DNA from: Clostridium acidisoli DSM 12555
Lineage (GTDB): Bacteria; Bacillota; Clostridia; Clostridiales; Clostridiaceae
Reading direction: 5' to 3'
Assembly (NCBI RefSeq): GCF_900176305.1
Contig: NZ_FWXH01000002.1
Location: 558,001 to 622,000, forward strand
Length of the DNA: 64,000 nucleotides
Under the pieces are notes generated by a model. It was not told the DNA's origin. It saw only the letters and a list, made by a program, of their open reading frames with translations, and did not search any database. Shown here one piece after another: positions 1-10,161 of the stretch. Position numbers and translations under genes: made by a program. How positions within the stretch are numbered: the stretch's first letter is position 1; each line of letters starts with the position of its first letter.

Positions 1-60
1 CCACTCTCTTACCTTTTCATAGTCATTAATAGTTAAAATTAATTTGCCTTTTATATTGTA
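1..60 (-). pseudogene. 3' fragment of a Dam-type adenine methylase gene
   Basis: Read on the minus strand, this edge fragment encodes IKGKLILTINDYEKVREW. It matches the end of the broken DNA adenine methylase at 52521 almost codon for codon (there NIKGKFILTINDYEKVREW). The similarity stops at about position 60, where the sequence gives way to the stretch downstream of the phosphorylase gene at 94. No methylase 5' part (DPPY motif) lies upstream on this strand, so this is a truncated copy; the remaining 3' codons fall outside the window. That it is a duplicated remnant rather than the tail of a gene fused elsewhere is inferred from the abrupt loss of similarity. Confidence 0.7.
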
Positions 61-93
61 ATACACCACTTTACAAGTAATTTGGAATTCTAA

Positions 94-2796
94 TTATTTA
101 AGAACAATTTCTATTGTATGCCTAATATTTTCATCAAGCGAAGTTATTAAATTTCTATTAATAGCAGGTTGTCCATTGAATTTGTATTCTTCACCATTTA
201 TATAAATTTCCTTAACGCTATAATCGCCATATTCTTTTTTGCTTTCATTGATATATACAATATTAAGCATTCTTTCAGCAAAGTTAATTTCAATAGCAAC
301 TTTATTTTCCTCATCAAACTGCTGTAATAATATCTTAGGAACAAATACTAAATTGCCCATTTGTCCTTTTACTCCAAACATTTCCGATACTACAGTAAGT
401 ATTAACCAACTTGCTGATCCTGTTAAATAATGATACATTCCTCTTCCTTTTTCGTTTATATATTCAGGTATACCTGGATATATTCTACTTACCTCAAAGT
501 TATTGCAGTGGCTATATATAGTATCAATAGCCTTAAATCCTTCTTTTGCAAAACCCCTTTGATAAAGTGCATTTGCATACATAATTGCCATATGGCTAAA
601 CACTGCTCCATTTTCTTTATGTCCATAAGCAAAACCAAACATTCTTCCTAAGTCAGATTTTACTTCATTAAAATTAGTATTTAATCTATAACCACCAACA
701 GCTTTATCATAAAGATAATTATCTGCAGATTTTATAATGCTTTCAACTTGCGTTTCTGCAGCTGTCTTACTCATAATAGTAAATACTTGACCAGTTAGCA
801 TCATGCGTGTTCCTAACTCTGTATCTCCTTCTACCCTTCTAGCATTATTGTCATAGTATCCATTATACCAACTATAACCTTCTTTATTTGTAATCCATTC
901 ATTTTTTTGAATATGCTCTTTAATCCATTTTGCTTTTCCTTCAATATCCGCAATTAATTCATCGCAGCTTATACTAGATATTTTTCCTTTCACATCATGT
1001 TTGCACTTATCACAGTAACTTTTTAATATATTTTGTTTTTCTTCTACTATGTCATAGACTTTAACATTATCTGTTAAAAGTACTTGTAATTCTTCAGCTA
1101 ACTCTATATTCTTTACTTTCTTTACATCTTTTAAATACCTTAATAACTCTGCAATGTCTTGAAGGTTACCTCCGTATAGTGAACTAAATGCAACACTTTC
1201 ACCCTTTTCATCTGCCATATCAAGTCCATCATTCCAATCAGCACCGTGTAACCTCAAGTTGTTGTGTTCTCCAACATCATAAAATGCTGTTAAATGTTGC
1301 ACTAAGAGATGTTCTAAAATAGTTCCTTTATATTCCTCAGAATTTTGTGTGCGAACTTTATTTCCTTGACTTAAATCCCATAAATTATCTTTTTGAGTTC
1401 CTCTTCCTACTTGAAGATCCTTGAAGTAACTTTGTTTCTCTAAAAGGAAATCAATATCTCCTGTTTGTTCAATATATAATTTTGTTGTTAAGAATGGCCA
1501 TGCACCATGATCCATCCATACACGGACTATATTATTTCTATCCGCTATAAATTCTCCTTGTTTTTTTCCTATAATAGTAGCATTAGTACCATCAATGCGG
1601 ACCCCGCCGAAGTTATCTAATAGCATTTTGCGAACATTACTTGGATCCATAGCTAAAAGAGCTAAACAATCCTGCCATAAGTCTCTCCAGCCCCTACCAC
1701 CTTTACCATAGTCATGATGCGGTAAAAATGAGCATCCGTATATTCTTCTTAGTATTGGCTGAAAATTAACCCAATGCATCCAATTATCAAATTGTTTATC
1801 TTTTGTTTTGTATGAGATATTAATCTTTCTTTCCCAATATGCAGTTGTTTCTTCAAGGCATTTATCAAACGCAGTTTCGTTAAGTTCATTTATAGCAGCA
1901 TTATCAAAGTCACCTTTTGAAGCTCCAAAGCCTATAGCAACAATATAGGTATTGGCCGCATTTGCTTCAATTACTGTATCTTCAAATCGTATGGCTCCAA
2001 TTGCTTCATAGCCTTCTCTTTGAGCACCTTTTTGAATTTCAAATTTTTCATTTAATAAAACACTTTTGGGAATTTCAAAAGATCCACCTTCACCAATGTA
2101 TTCTTCAACTATTGGACAAAAGCCTATAGGTTTTTCTCCATTTCCTGTTGAAGCAACAACTCCATAAACTACAGTATTCCTCTTATGACCTCTCTCATCA
2201 AAGGTTAATGTTGGATTTACAATAACTCCATACTCAGTAGTTTCTATCCTATTTAAAAGAGAAGTTACATGTCTATGATCCCTAAGATTATCCGCTGAAC
2301 GGCAATATAATGGTATTGCTACTGTTGGTGTTATTTTTTTAGGTTTATTGCTTATATTTGTTATAGTAACCTTCATTAATTCTATTTTTTCATCAGTAGC
2401 TGGAACAAAAGAAGTTATTTCACTTTTGATTCCAAACTTCTTTGACTTTCTAGTTATCTTATGCCACATAACACCAGCTTCTAATTCTGTTTCCTCTTTA
2501 TCTTCACTGAAAACTTCAGCTTGTTGAATTGCTGAAACTCCTGTAGCTGACCATGCTCCTATTCCATCAACATATACCCAAAAGTTTCTTGATGATTTGT
2601 TATTATGGAGGTCTTCGCCGCTCACTGGAGCAAGTAAAAATGTATTTTGATCCATTTTACAATCACCATTTAAAGTTGGAGTTATGCTAGACATAACTCC
2701 AACTTCATTTGCAAGTGGAAAATACATGTAACTGTTATTTTCTGGACTTTTGAGCTTAAAAGTCCCTTTGTCATTTATAAATTTATAATTTGACAT
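94..2796 (-). CDS. GH94-type glycoside phosphorylase, laminaribiose/cellobiose phosphorylase-like (900 aa)
   Basis: This is a cytoplasmic inverting phosphorylase of the GH94 type. Such enzymes split a beta-linked glucobiose or short oligosaccharide with phosphate, giving alpha-glucose 1-phosphate. The N-terminal half is a beta-sandwich-like domain and the C-terminal half an (alpha/alpha)6 barrel. The catalytic acid is expected in the motif ADWNDGLD near residue 519, and an ENGAVFSH segment, typical of the phosphate-binding side, follows near residue 735. The 900-aa length and the opening with FPLANEVGVMSSITP fit the laminaribiose phosphorylase branch as I remember it better than classical 810-aa cellobiose phosphorylases. 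The start follows AAGGTGG with a 9-nt gap. It is the last gene of the sugar operon, after the LacI gene. Exact linkage specificity (beta-1,3 versus beta-1,4) is not settled by sequence. Confidence 0.8.
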   Translation of the reverse strand: MSNYKFINDKGTFKLKSPENNSYMYFPLANEVGVMSSITPTLNGDCKMDQNTFLLAPVSGEDLHNNKSSRNFWVYVDGIGAWSATGVSAIQQAEVFSEDKEETELEAGVMWHKITRKSKKFGIKSEITSFVPATDEKIELMKVTITNISNKPKKITPTVAIPLYCRSADNLRDHRHVTSLLNRIETTEYGVIVNPTLTFDERGHKRNTVVYGVVASTGNGEKPIGFCPIVEEYIGEGGSFEIPKSVLLNEKFEIQKGAQREGYEAIGAIRFEDTVIEANAANTYIVAIGFGASKGDFDNAAINELNETAFDKCLEETTAYWERKINISYKTKDKQFDNWMHWVNFQPILRRIYGCSFLPHHDYGKGGRGWRDLWQDCLALLAMDPSNVRKMLLDNFGGVRIDGTNATIIGKKQGEFIADRNNIVRVWMDHGAWPFLTTKLYIEQTGDIDFLLEKQSYFKDLQVGRGTQKDNLWDLSQGNKVRTQNSEEYKGTILEHLLVQHLTAFYDVGEHNNLRLHGADWNDGLDMADEKGESVAFSSLYGGNLQDIAELLRYLKDVKKVKNIELAEELQVLLTDNVKVYDIVEEKQNILKSYCDKCKHDVKGKISSISCDELIADIEGKAKWIKEHIQKNEWITNKEGYSWYNGYYDNNARRVEGDTELGTRMMLTGQVFTIMSKTAAETQVESIIKSADNYLYDKAVGGYRLNTNFNEVKSDLGRMFGFAYGHKENGAVFSHMAIMYANALYQRGFAKEGFKAIDTIYSHCNNFEVSRIYPGIPEYINEKGRGMYHYLTGSASWLILTVVSEMFGVKGQMGNLVFVPKILLQQFDEENKVAIEINFAERMLNIVYINESKKEYGDYSVKEIYINGEEYKFNGQPAINRNLITSLDENIRHTIEIVLK

Positions 2797-2863
2797 AACA
2801 CTAAAACCACCTTTTCAATTTCTTAATTAAATATATATATTTATAATTTTTCACTTAATTCCA

Positions 2864-3880
2864 TTAATCTATTTTCTTACAAGAATCTCTTTCTATAAGC
2901 TCTACTGGTATAATTTTATTAATTTTAAGATCTGCCTTTTCATTAATTTGTTTTACCAATAAATCAACTGCACTTTTTCCAATTTCAACGCTGTTTTGCC
3001 TTATAGTTGTTAGCTTAGGGGTTGTATATTTTGCTAACTCTATATCATCAAATCCTATTATAGAAATATCATCTGGCACAGTTAATCCTGAATCTTTTAT
3101 AGCATTTATTGCACCAATTGCAACCTTATCACAGGCTGCAAACACTGCCGTTGGCCTTTCTTTAAGCTTTAATAAATTTATCATAGCATTATAGCCTCCA
3201 GAAACATCAAAATTCACTGCAGATACAATATATTCACTGTCTATTTTCAAATTTAATTTATTCATTGCCTTAATATAACCTTCTACTCTTATAATACTTG
3301 GCCAATTATCTGGATAATTCGAACCTGATATATGGGCAATTTTCCTATGTCCTAAATCATATAAATACCTAACAGCTAAATTGCAGCCTTCTACATTATC
3401 TGACGTTACTGTGGCTGTATTTTTATTAAACATATCTATTACTACAATTGGAAAATCACTCTCTATAAGCTCTAATGTTTCTTTATCAGATGGGTCTGTG
3501 CAGATAATTGCTATTCCATCTACAGCTCTATATTTAAAATATTCTAAAAAAGTATCATTTTTTAATCTATCATTTTTAGAACCAAATAATAATGAATATC
3601 CGTGTTTATCTGCTTGCTTTTTAAAGGCTTCTATTACTCCTGAGAAGAAAGGATGATTAAGTCCAACTCCAAGATTTTCAAAATATACAATACCTAATGT
3701 CCATGTTCTCTTAGTTGATAGAAACTGAGCTTGTGCATTGGGTAAAAAATTTTTCTCGTCAAGAATTTTTTGTATTTTAGCCCTAGTTTTATCACTTACA
3801 TCAGTGTAATTGTTTATTACTTTTGAAACTGTAGTTGGAGAAACTCCAGCGATTTTTGCTATTTCATAAATTGTACTCAC
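2864..3880 (-). CDS. LacI/GalR-family transcriptional regulator
   Basis: This is a DNA-binding repressor or activator of the LacI family, 338 aa. Residues 2-50 hold the helix-turn-helix and hinge (YEIAKIAGVSPTTVSKVIN), followed by a periplasmic-binding-protein-like effector domain with the usual VTSDNVEGCNLAVRYL and IGFDDIELAKYTTPKLTTI segments. Translation starts at GTG behind AAGG. The gene sits between two phosphorylase genes, so it probably responds to the imported sugar or a phosphorolysis product and controls this operon. A LacI-type site overlaps the promoter at 15688-15701. Whether that site is bound by this protein or by CcpA cannot be told from the sequence. Confidence 0.93.
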   Translation of the reverse strand: MSTIYEIAKIAGVSPTTVSKVINNYTDVSDKTRAKIQKILDEKNFLPNAQAQFLSTKRTWTLGIVYFENLGVGLNHPFFSGVIEAFKKQADKHGYSLLFGSKNDRLKNDTFLEYFKYRAVDGIAIICTDPSDKETLELIESDFPIVVIDMFNKNTATVTSDNVEGCNLAVRYLYDLGHRKIAHISGSNYPDNWPSIIRVEGYIKAMNKLNLKIDSEYIVSAVNFDVSGGYNAMINLLKLKERPTAVFAACDKVAIGAINAIKDSGLTVPDDISIIGFDDIELAKYTTPKLTTIRQNSVEIGKSAVDLLVKQINEKADLKINKIIPVELIERDSCKKID

Positions 3881-3906
3881 TTTGTATACCTTCCCTTCTT
3901 CTCTTC

Positions 3907-3950
3907 TATAAGCTATGTATATTATCCTTACATAATATACATAGCTTATA
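3907..3950. repeat. 19-bp perfect inverted repeat between phosphorylase and lacI genes
   Basis: Positions 3907-3925 and 3932-3950 are exact reverse complements separated by six bases. The repeat overlaps the stop codon of the 1052-aa phosphorylase gene and lies about 30 bp before the regulator start. Neither strand has a U-run behind the stem, so a classical terminator is unlikely. An intra-operon mRNA hairpin that protects or uncouples the upstream message, or an operator, are both possible. Confidence 0.8.
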
Positions 3951-6900
3951 ACATAGTAACATAAATTTCTGCTATTTCACCGTTTCTAATTTTTTCAGCA
4001 AATTCTCCGCATACTTCGTTTCCTTTAAATTTCGTTATGCCGCTATCTTTATTAACTAAATTAATTTCTTCTATGATTCCCTTTTCTGGTCCAAAAGTAT
4101 CTTTATTATTTATATTTGTATAAACAAGTTTTATATGGCCTAAAATTGTAGTAATTAATTTACTATCTTTAAAGAAATCTTTTGTTACAATAGGGTTTAA
4201 TCTAAATTTTAGAATTCCATCTTCACATACAAATAGTTTTTCTCCAACCATCATTAGTTTCCAAATATTAAGCATTTCAACAGTTGTACCACTTAATCTT
4301 GCTACAAAACCTCGTCCATGATTCCTTTCATCAGGATTGCTACTACTTGCAATAAAAGATGAGTTTTCTAATATGCTTCTTCCATATATCTCTGGAGCCA
4401 TAAATGGCGGCATTGCAGTTTTTATATCCTCAAAGAACTCTTCATACAATCCATTTTTCATTAATTCTAAAAGGTACTTAAACTCCATATGCATAAATAC
4501 TGATTCTCTTTCAAGCCAACCAGCTGTAAAACTTCTTGCTCTTCCAATTTCAAAAGATACATCTTCTATGGATTCTGAAGTTTTGTACATTTTTAATTTT
4601 TTATCATAAACATTACTTTTCTTAACAGCTTTATATACTTTGTGTTTTTCATCATTTTCTAAATTAGTCTTCAAATATTTAGTAGGTCCTTCTAAAAACG
4701 CTGGTAAGAAATTAGTTTTGAACTCTAAAAATTTTATTTCTTCTTTCTTATCTATTTCATATTTAGTTACATCATAATACATAAATGTAGGAAGGTTACC
4801 TTGGTTCATGTTCTTTGCTTTATTAATTCCTAAATCAATTTTACAAAGCATTTTACTAATTAGACTTGCAATAGCTTTTTGTTCATAAGATTCATTATTC
4901 CCACTTACTGAATATTTGATTTTTTCCCTATATTCTTCTCTTATTGTAGAAACTTTGTCCCAATATTCTAATTGACTTAATCCCTCATTTAAATTTAATG
5001 AAAGAACCTTTTCTACTTCACATATAGATTTATAAAATTCTTCTGGCAATTTTATTGAAGCTTCTACAACATCTAACTTTTCATTTATAAATAGCAATAA
5101 TCTTTTTAACTCTAAAGTTTCTGAAAAATTTGAGCCAAGTAATCCTGGAAGTCCATTCATAGCATCATTCCAGCCTGGTTTTCCAGCTTCCATCTCTATT
5201 CCAAATCCCATAAGATCTAAAGTCATAAATTTAATTTCTGCAAGAATAAATAGCTTTGCAAATAAATTTGTTTTATATAAATTTCCCTGACTATCAAAAA
5301 TCCAATTATCGCATATGTTCTCTTTTTTTATTAAAGCTTTGTATTGTCTAACTTTTCCATCTTCAATACTATATTTATCTTTTCTAGCCAATACGTATTC
5401 TGGAGAGTTATAAAATTTATAATTCTCATCCATAATTAATAATTCTTTTATCTTATCTGGATAAACATTTAAGTACTCTTCTATTAAATCAAGGTTGTAA
5501 GTCCAGTGGTCACTCCAGAATCCTTCGCCAAAATCCGCTTCCACCGTTTCACTACACATTTCTATAATATCATTCATTATTTCATTGATTTTTTTACTCT
5601 CAATACCCTTTGTATTTCTTAGTAAAGAATACAATTCGCCTACAGTGAATTTACCTTCTAAAGTTTTATCCAATTCTTCATTTCCATATATGCTTATTAA
5701 GTTTAATATATTTTCCTTGTTACTTTCATCTACATAAAATTTTTTTCCTTTAATCAGTAAAGGATTATAACCATCAAGCTGTATTAAATCATTAAATAAT
5801 TTAATATTTTCTGTTCCTGTAAATGGGTGAATAAATACATCCATTCTCCTGTTTTGATTTACATCTCTAAAGTTTCCATTTCCTTGAGAATAGAAATTAG
5901 GTTCTATACTAAAGAAATTATAATCTCTTTCTAAATCTCCATGTTTTCTAGAATATACATAATATATTTTTTTATGTACATTTCCAAATTGTAGTGGATA
6001 TCCACCTCTTAAAACATTGTCTATATAACATTGCTTTACATAGTCATCAAATAGTGGATATGCAGTTTGAGTTTGAACACTTTTGCTTATGTTGTCAATT
6101 ATTTCATTACTTTCATTTATCTTAGCATTAAAATAATTTTTATTACATATTTTCTTTAATGCGCTCCTAACATCATCACCATTATTCATATATCCTACAT
6201 AACTATAAATAGACGTTCTATTATTCTCCTCTAAGGCTATAGTTTTTCCTGTAAATGCACAAGGAACTTTATTGTTACAAATATTATTGTTTTGAAACAA
6301 TTCTTCAATTTTACTACTGGAGAATTCTATTGGTTCTCTTAAAGATGTGTCATATCCAAATATATTATCTGGATCAACTATTGGACTTAACATATTTTCA
6401 TTTTCATCAAAGGCTAGATAAAAATAACTATTTTCTACTGTGCTTGTTTTTGCAGTATCTTCAGTTGAAGATCTTAACTTATATATAGCAGTCCTATCTT
6501 CTTTAATTTCTCCTTCCATGTAACTTCTTAAGGTGTTTCCAATTTCTTTGTATGTTGCATTATCAGATCCATATGGTAATATAGCAGACAACCCATCTAA
6601 TATTTCTATTTCTATTTTCACATTAGATGTATTTATAACTTCTACTTTCCTTCCCAAAGCTGAAAACTCTTCTCTCGGAATTGTAAAGTAGGTTATTTCT
6701 ATATTTAAATTTAATTCGCTATTTATTTCAACCAGTCTCAACTCATTATTTTTTATTTTTATTATTCTTTTTATATTCTTATTTGTAATCATAGAAAATG
6801 GTTCAAAAACAAATTCTTCTTCATTATTTCTAACCTTTATGAAAGTTCTAAATCCGTTGCTATACACCATTTTATAAGCTTCATTAGCTGGAAAAAACTC

Positions 6901-7104
6901 CATTATACAATTACTTTTATCCCTTATTCCAATGCTGCTTATCGCTTGTCCTCTATTAACGTAAAATGACCACATAGGTATTCCTTCTACACCAGCAATA
7001 CCTGATAAAAAACTAGCAAAAGGAGCTTTTTTATCGTAATTTTCTATAACATAAAATCCAAATTCATCTATATAATCATTTTTGGTTTCATTTATTCTCT
7101 TCAT
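3946..7104 (-). CDS. GH94-like phosphorylase, 1,2-beta-oligoglucan phosphorylase-like (1052 aa)
   Basis: This is a large cytoplasmic inverting phosphorylase. It has the segment FASFLSGIAGVEGIPMWSFYV near the N terminus (residues 26-46) and the barrel motif GKPGWNDAMNGLPGLLGS near residue 644, which holds the expected catalytic Asp. Length and these motifs resemble the 1,2-beta-oligoglucan (sophoro-oligosaccharide) phosphorylase branch of GH94, about 1080 aa in Listeria as I remember it. By that analogy it would cleave beta-1,2-glucooligosaccharides to glucose 1-phosphate. The gene follows the 989-aa phosphorylase by 60 bp and precedes lacI, in the same operon as an ABC importer, which is also how the Listeria locus is arranged. 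Substrate is an inference from resemblance recalled without a search. Confidence 0.78.
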   Translation of the reverse strand: MKRINETKNDYIDEFGFYVIENYDKKAPFASFLSGIAGVEGIPMWSFYVNRGQAISSIGIRDKSNCIMEFFPANEAYKMVYSNGFRTFIKVRNNEEEFVFEPFSMITNKNIKRIIKIKNNELRLVEINSELNLNIEITYFTIPREEFSALGRKVEVINTSNVKIEIEILDGLSAILPYGSDNATYKEIGNTLRSYMEGEIKEDRTAIYKLRSSTEDTAKTSTVENSYFYLAFDENENMLSPIVDPDNIFGYDTSLREPIEFSSSKIEELFQNNNICNNKVPCAFTGKTIALEENNRTSIYSYVGYMNNGDDVRSALKKICNKNYFNAKINESNEIIDNISKSVQTQTAYPLFDDYVKQCYIDNVLRGGYPLQFGNVHKKIYYVYSRKHGDLERDYNFFSIEPNFYSQGNGNFRDVNQNRRMDVFIHPFTGTENIKLFNDLIQLDGYNPLLIKGKKFYVDESNKENILNLISIYGNEELDKTLEGKFTVGELYSLLRNTKGIESKKINEIMNDIIEMCSETVEADFGEGFWSDHWTYNLDLIEEYLNVYPDKIKELLIMDENYKFYNSPEYVLARKDKYSIEDGKVRQYKALIKKENICDNWIFDSQGNLYKTNLFAKLFILAEIKFMTLDLMGFGIEMEAGKPGWNDAMNGLPGLLGSNFSETLELKRLLLFINEKLDVVEASIKLPEEFYKSICEVEKVLSLNLNEGLSQLEYWDKVSTIREEYREKIKYSVSGNNESYEQKAIASLISKMLCKIDLGINKAKNMNQGNLPTFMYYDVTKYEIDKKEEIKFLEFKTNFLPAFLEGPTKYLKTNLENDEKHKVYKAVKKSNVYDKKLKMYKTSESIEDVSFEIGRARSFTAGWLERESVFMHMEFKYLLELMKNGLYEEFFEDIKTAMPPFMAPEIYGRSILENSSFIASSSNPDERNHGRGFVARLSGTTVEMLNIWKLMMVGEKLFVCEDGILKFRLNPIVTKDFFKDSKLITTILGHIKLVYTNINNKDTFGPEKGIIEEINLVNKDSGITKFKGNEVCGEFAEKIRNGEIAEIYVTML

Positions 7105-7164
7105 ATAACACCTCTTATCTATACTTCCTAAATTTTACTTTTAAAGCCTTAGCACTACTTACAT

Positions 7165-10134
7165 TTAGAAGTGTATTTCCACACTATGCTGCTTACCATC
7201 CTCAAAATTCTTTATAACATTACCTTGGATTTTCTCACCATCAACTCTTATAGAATATGAACAATCCTTCATTCTATAAAAGCCTTCAGGTTTTGTAATC
7301 ATAACATTAATGCTAGCTTTACCGTTATTAAGAGTTAAGTTTAGTGATTTTTGTTCTTCCGCTAGTATTGGATTTATCTTTATACCCTTAGCTGTATATT
7401 CAACACCAAAGGCATCAAATAATGATAATGTAAGCCAAGTAGAAGTACCACTAAGTGTAGGTCCTATATTTTCACCAGTATCACTATTATTATATTGAGT
7501 ACAGAATCTTGGGTTTCCACAGGTTTCATATGGATGTTCCATTGTGTTGTAAGGTAAAACTAGATTTATCATCCAATATGCTGTATTAGTAAGCTTTCTT
7601 GCTAATTCATCACTTTCAACCATCTTAGCTGCTTTTAGCATAGCACTTGTAGCCATCATTGTAGCATGCTTAAATATTCCACCATTTTCTCTATCTCCAG
7701 GAAAATATTCTCCTGTAGCAGTTCCCGTTGCAACCTTCTCTAAATCTGTTGGACTAATAAGTTTTATGCCATAAGGAGTTTTTAGATGAGCCTCTATAGA
7801 TTCAAGCATTATTTTAATTTGTTCTTCAGTTGCACAATTAGATAAAATCGCCCAACTAAAAGAATTTAAGAAATATGTGCCATCTTTACTTGGATCTGCT
7901 GAAAGATTATCTCCTTTGGCACCAAGATAAGTGAATTCTCCATCTTTATATCTATTAAATAGGACTCTTGCAAAGAAATCATATTTCCAAGCATATTGTT
8001 GCAGATTATTATAAAGTTTATTAGATGCCTTTTTCATGTTATTAAAATATAATGTATCTTCCTTTTGTTTCCCAATTTCAATTATTTCATCTATAGCAAC
8101 TTTTAATAGAAAAGCATTCATAACACTTTCAGAATAATCACTTTCAAATGGCTCCCCATCTCTTCCTGTTCTCGCAATCTGCTCCTTGTATCTTCTCTCT
8201 TTTTCAACACCATTTATAAAATCAGTATCAAGTTTAAGGCAGTCATTCCAATCCGCAAAATCAAGTAGCGGTATTCCATGTTTTCCTATTGAAATTTCTC
8301 CAGAATATCTTAAAATAGCTTTCATTGTATCATATAAGCTTCTTTTCTTTATGGGATTACTTCCTCCGATAGTGAACTGTTCATCCAAGAATCCAATATC
8401 GCCAGTAATATTTATATATCTATACACAGCCTGAATTAACCATAACCCATCATCTGACCATTTCCCTGGTTCTTTACCAACCCAGAAAAAGTTATGGTAA
8501 GCATACCCAAACTCAAATACCTTTTCAGCCCATTCCTTTATCAATTTTTTAACTAGATCTTCTTTACCCATTCCTATAAAGTAGTACATTGATGCATAAA
8601 TATCTTGAATTTCTCTAAATCCCATTTCTCTATATCCCTTTTGTGTTTGATCAAAGGAACGTGATACAAAAGTTTGATATAGAACTTGGAAAGGTAAATT
8701 TTTATTTACATAAGTATCAAATTGCTTGTCTCCCGAAATAACTTGTAAATAATTTCTATATTCATTAATAAAGTTCATACTTTTATTAAAAGCATTTATT
8801 ATTTCCTTTTCATTGCTGTATTTATTAATTAGCTTTTGCACTTCATTTTTAAAGGTATTTTCATCAAAATTATCATTTGTTTTAGTTGAAACTAATCCGG
8901 TTAAATTATCAATAAAAATGTCAGTTAAAGGTTGTATTTCAAGCTCACTGCTAACAGCAAAGAAACCTGGTCCTTTTCTATTTAAATTACTACTAAGTTT
9001 ATATAATCCTTCTGGTCTTTCCAATGAACCACTTCCTACGAATTCACTATAGCTTGTGCAAAACTCCTTAGGAAGTACTGATCCCTTTTCATTATGTGTA
9101 ATCATTGTATGAAATCTGTAGTCCCCGCTTGTATACATTGGATAATAATCTGAAGATATTGCCATTACAGCCCCTTCATCATCAACCAATACCTTTGCCT
9201 GCATAATTACATTACTGTATAAAACGTCTTCCATCAATGCACCTGGAGCCGCACTTCCAAACATACCAGTATAAATTATTTTTATATTCCTTACTCTATT
9301 GGTATTATTCTTTATTTTAATTTGTTGTGCCTCAACAGCTATAGGCATGTTCTCTTCTTGAGGAAGTAAGAAAATTAATCTTTCAATGTCTAATCCACAC
9401 TTAGTTTTATAAATAATTTTAGTGTGATTTTGAGAATGAATGCATTTACCGGATTCTATATTTTCATCTGTGACATTTGCTGAATAAAATATTTGTTTTC
9501 CATCTTCCACCAAATAAAATTGACGGTTTGCAGGGAAACCATTTTCTTCTTGAAGCATATCCCATCTTGTAGCTAATACTTGCATAGCAGCATGAGATCT
9601 AAAGCTTCCTCTTCCTAATTTATCCACTACGCTCTTTGGTGTAGTCTGCAGCGGATGTGAAAAATTAATTCTATTGCCTAACAATAAATTTGTATAAAAA
9701 TGTGGTCCAGGAGCCGGAGCTAATAAATCTATTTCATGTTCTCCATCTTCATTTATAAGTCCTACACCACAAATTATCTTTTGTACTATTCTGTTTATCT
9801 TATTGCAAACCTCAGAAGCCAAGGTTCTTTCAGTAATTTGTCCCTTACTACATGTTAATAAAGTCCCTTGATTTATATTTTTAGTAAGTCTAATGATTAC
9901 AAATTCATTGTCATTTAAAATTCTGTCTAACATTATAGCTATTTCTCGATGCTTAAATATATCTAAGGTAACAGGAATTTTAATCGGTAAATTAGCGACG
10001 CCAACTGCCTTTTTATATGTGCTATCATAAAATATGCCATCTATAATAGTATGTTTTTCAATTCTTTCATTAAATACTTCTCTTAAGCTTTGCTCTGCAG
10101 ACTGTTTAACTTTTCTAGCCACAACTTCTCTCAT
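7165..10134 (-). CDS. Large clan GH-Q phosphorylase-like glycosidase, subfamily uncertain (989 aa)
   Basis: This is a third large (alpha/alpha)6-barrel enzyme. The catalytic-type motif DFADWNDCLK lies near residue 627, and a PGDRENGGIFKHATMMA segment near residue 820 is the counterpart of the phosphate-side ENG motif in GH94. An N-terminal region of about 170 residues precedes the sandwich domain, making it longer than cellobiose phosphorylase. GH94, GH149 and GH161 (beta-1,3-oligoglucan phosphorylases) share this architecture; I cannot choose among them from sequence alone. It would convert an oligosaccharide plus phosphate to glucose 1-phosphate and a shorter sugar. The start is well placed behind GGAGG. 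It follows the YesL-like gene by 27 bp. Confidence 0.7.
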   Translation of the reverse strand: MREVVARKVKQSAEQSLREVFNERIEKHTIIDGIFYDSTYKKAVGVANLPIKIPVTLDIFKHREIAIMLDRILNDNEFVIIRLTKNINQGTLLTCSKGQITERTLASEVCNKINRIVQKIICGVGLINEDGEHEIDLLAPAPGPHFYTNLLLGNRINFSHPLQTTPKSVVDKLGRGSFRSHAAMQVLATRWDMLQEENGFPANRQFYLVEDGKQIFYSANVTDENIESGKCIHSQNHTKIIYKTKCGLDIERLIFLLPQEENMPIAVEAQQIKIKNNTNRVRNIKIIYTGMFGSAAPGALMEDVLYSNVIMQAKVLVDDEGAVMAISSDYYPMYTSGDYRFHTMITHNEKGSVLPKEFCTSYSEFVGSGSLERPEGLYKLSSNLNRKGPGFFAVSSELEIQPLTDIFIDNLTGLVSTKTNDNFDENTFKNEVQKLINKYSNEKEIINAFNKSMNFINEYRNYLQVISGDKQFDTYVNKNLPFQVLYQTFVSRSFDQTQKGYREMGFREIQDIYASMYYFIGMGKEDLVKKLIKEWAEKVFEFGYAYHNFFWVGKEPGKWSDDGLWLIQAVYRYINITGDIGFLDEQFTIGGSNPIKKRSLYDTMKAILRYSGEISIGKHGIPLLDFADWNDCLKLDTDFINGVEKERRYKEQIARTGRDGEPFESDYSESVMNAFLLKVAIDEIIEIGKQKEDTLYFNNMKKASNKLYNNLQQYAWKYDFFARVLFNRYKDGEFTYLGAKGDNLSADPSKDGTYFLNSFSWAILSNCATEEQIKIMLESIEAHLKTPYGIKLISPTDLEKVATGTATGEYFPGDRENGGIFKHATMMATSAMLKAAKMVESDELARKLTNTAYWMINLVLPYNTMEHPYETCGNPRFCTQYNNSDTGENIGPTLSGTSTWLTLSLFDAFGVEYTAKGIKINPILAEEQKSLNLTLNNGKASINVMITKPEGFYRMKDCSYSIRVDGEKIQGNVIKNFEDGKQHSVEIHF

Positions 10135-10161
10135 TTTTTTGCCTCCTATAACATTGTTATC

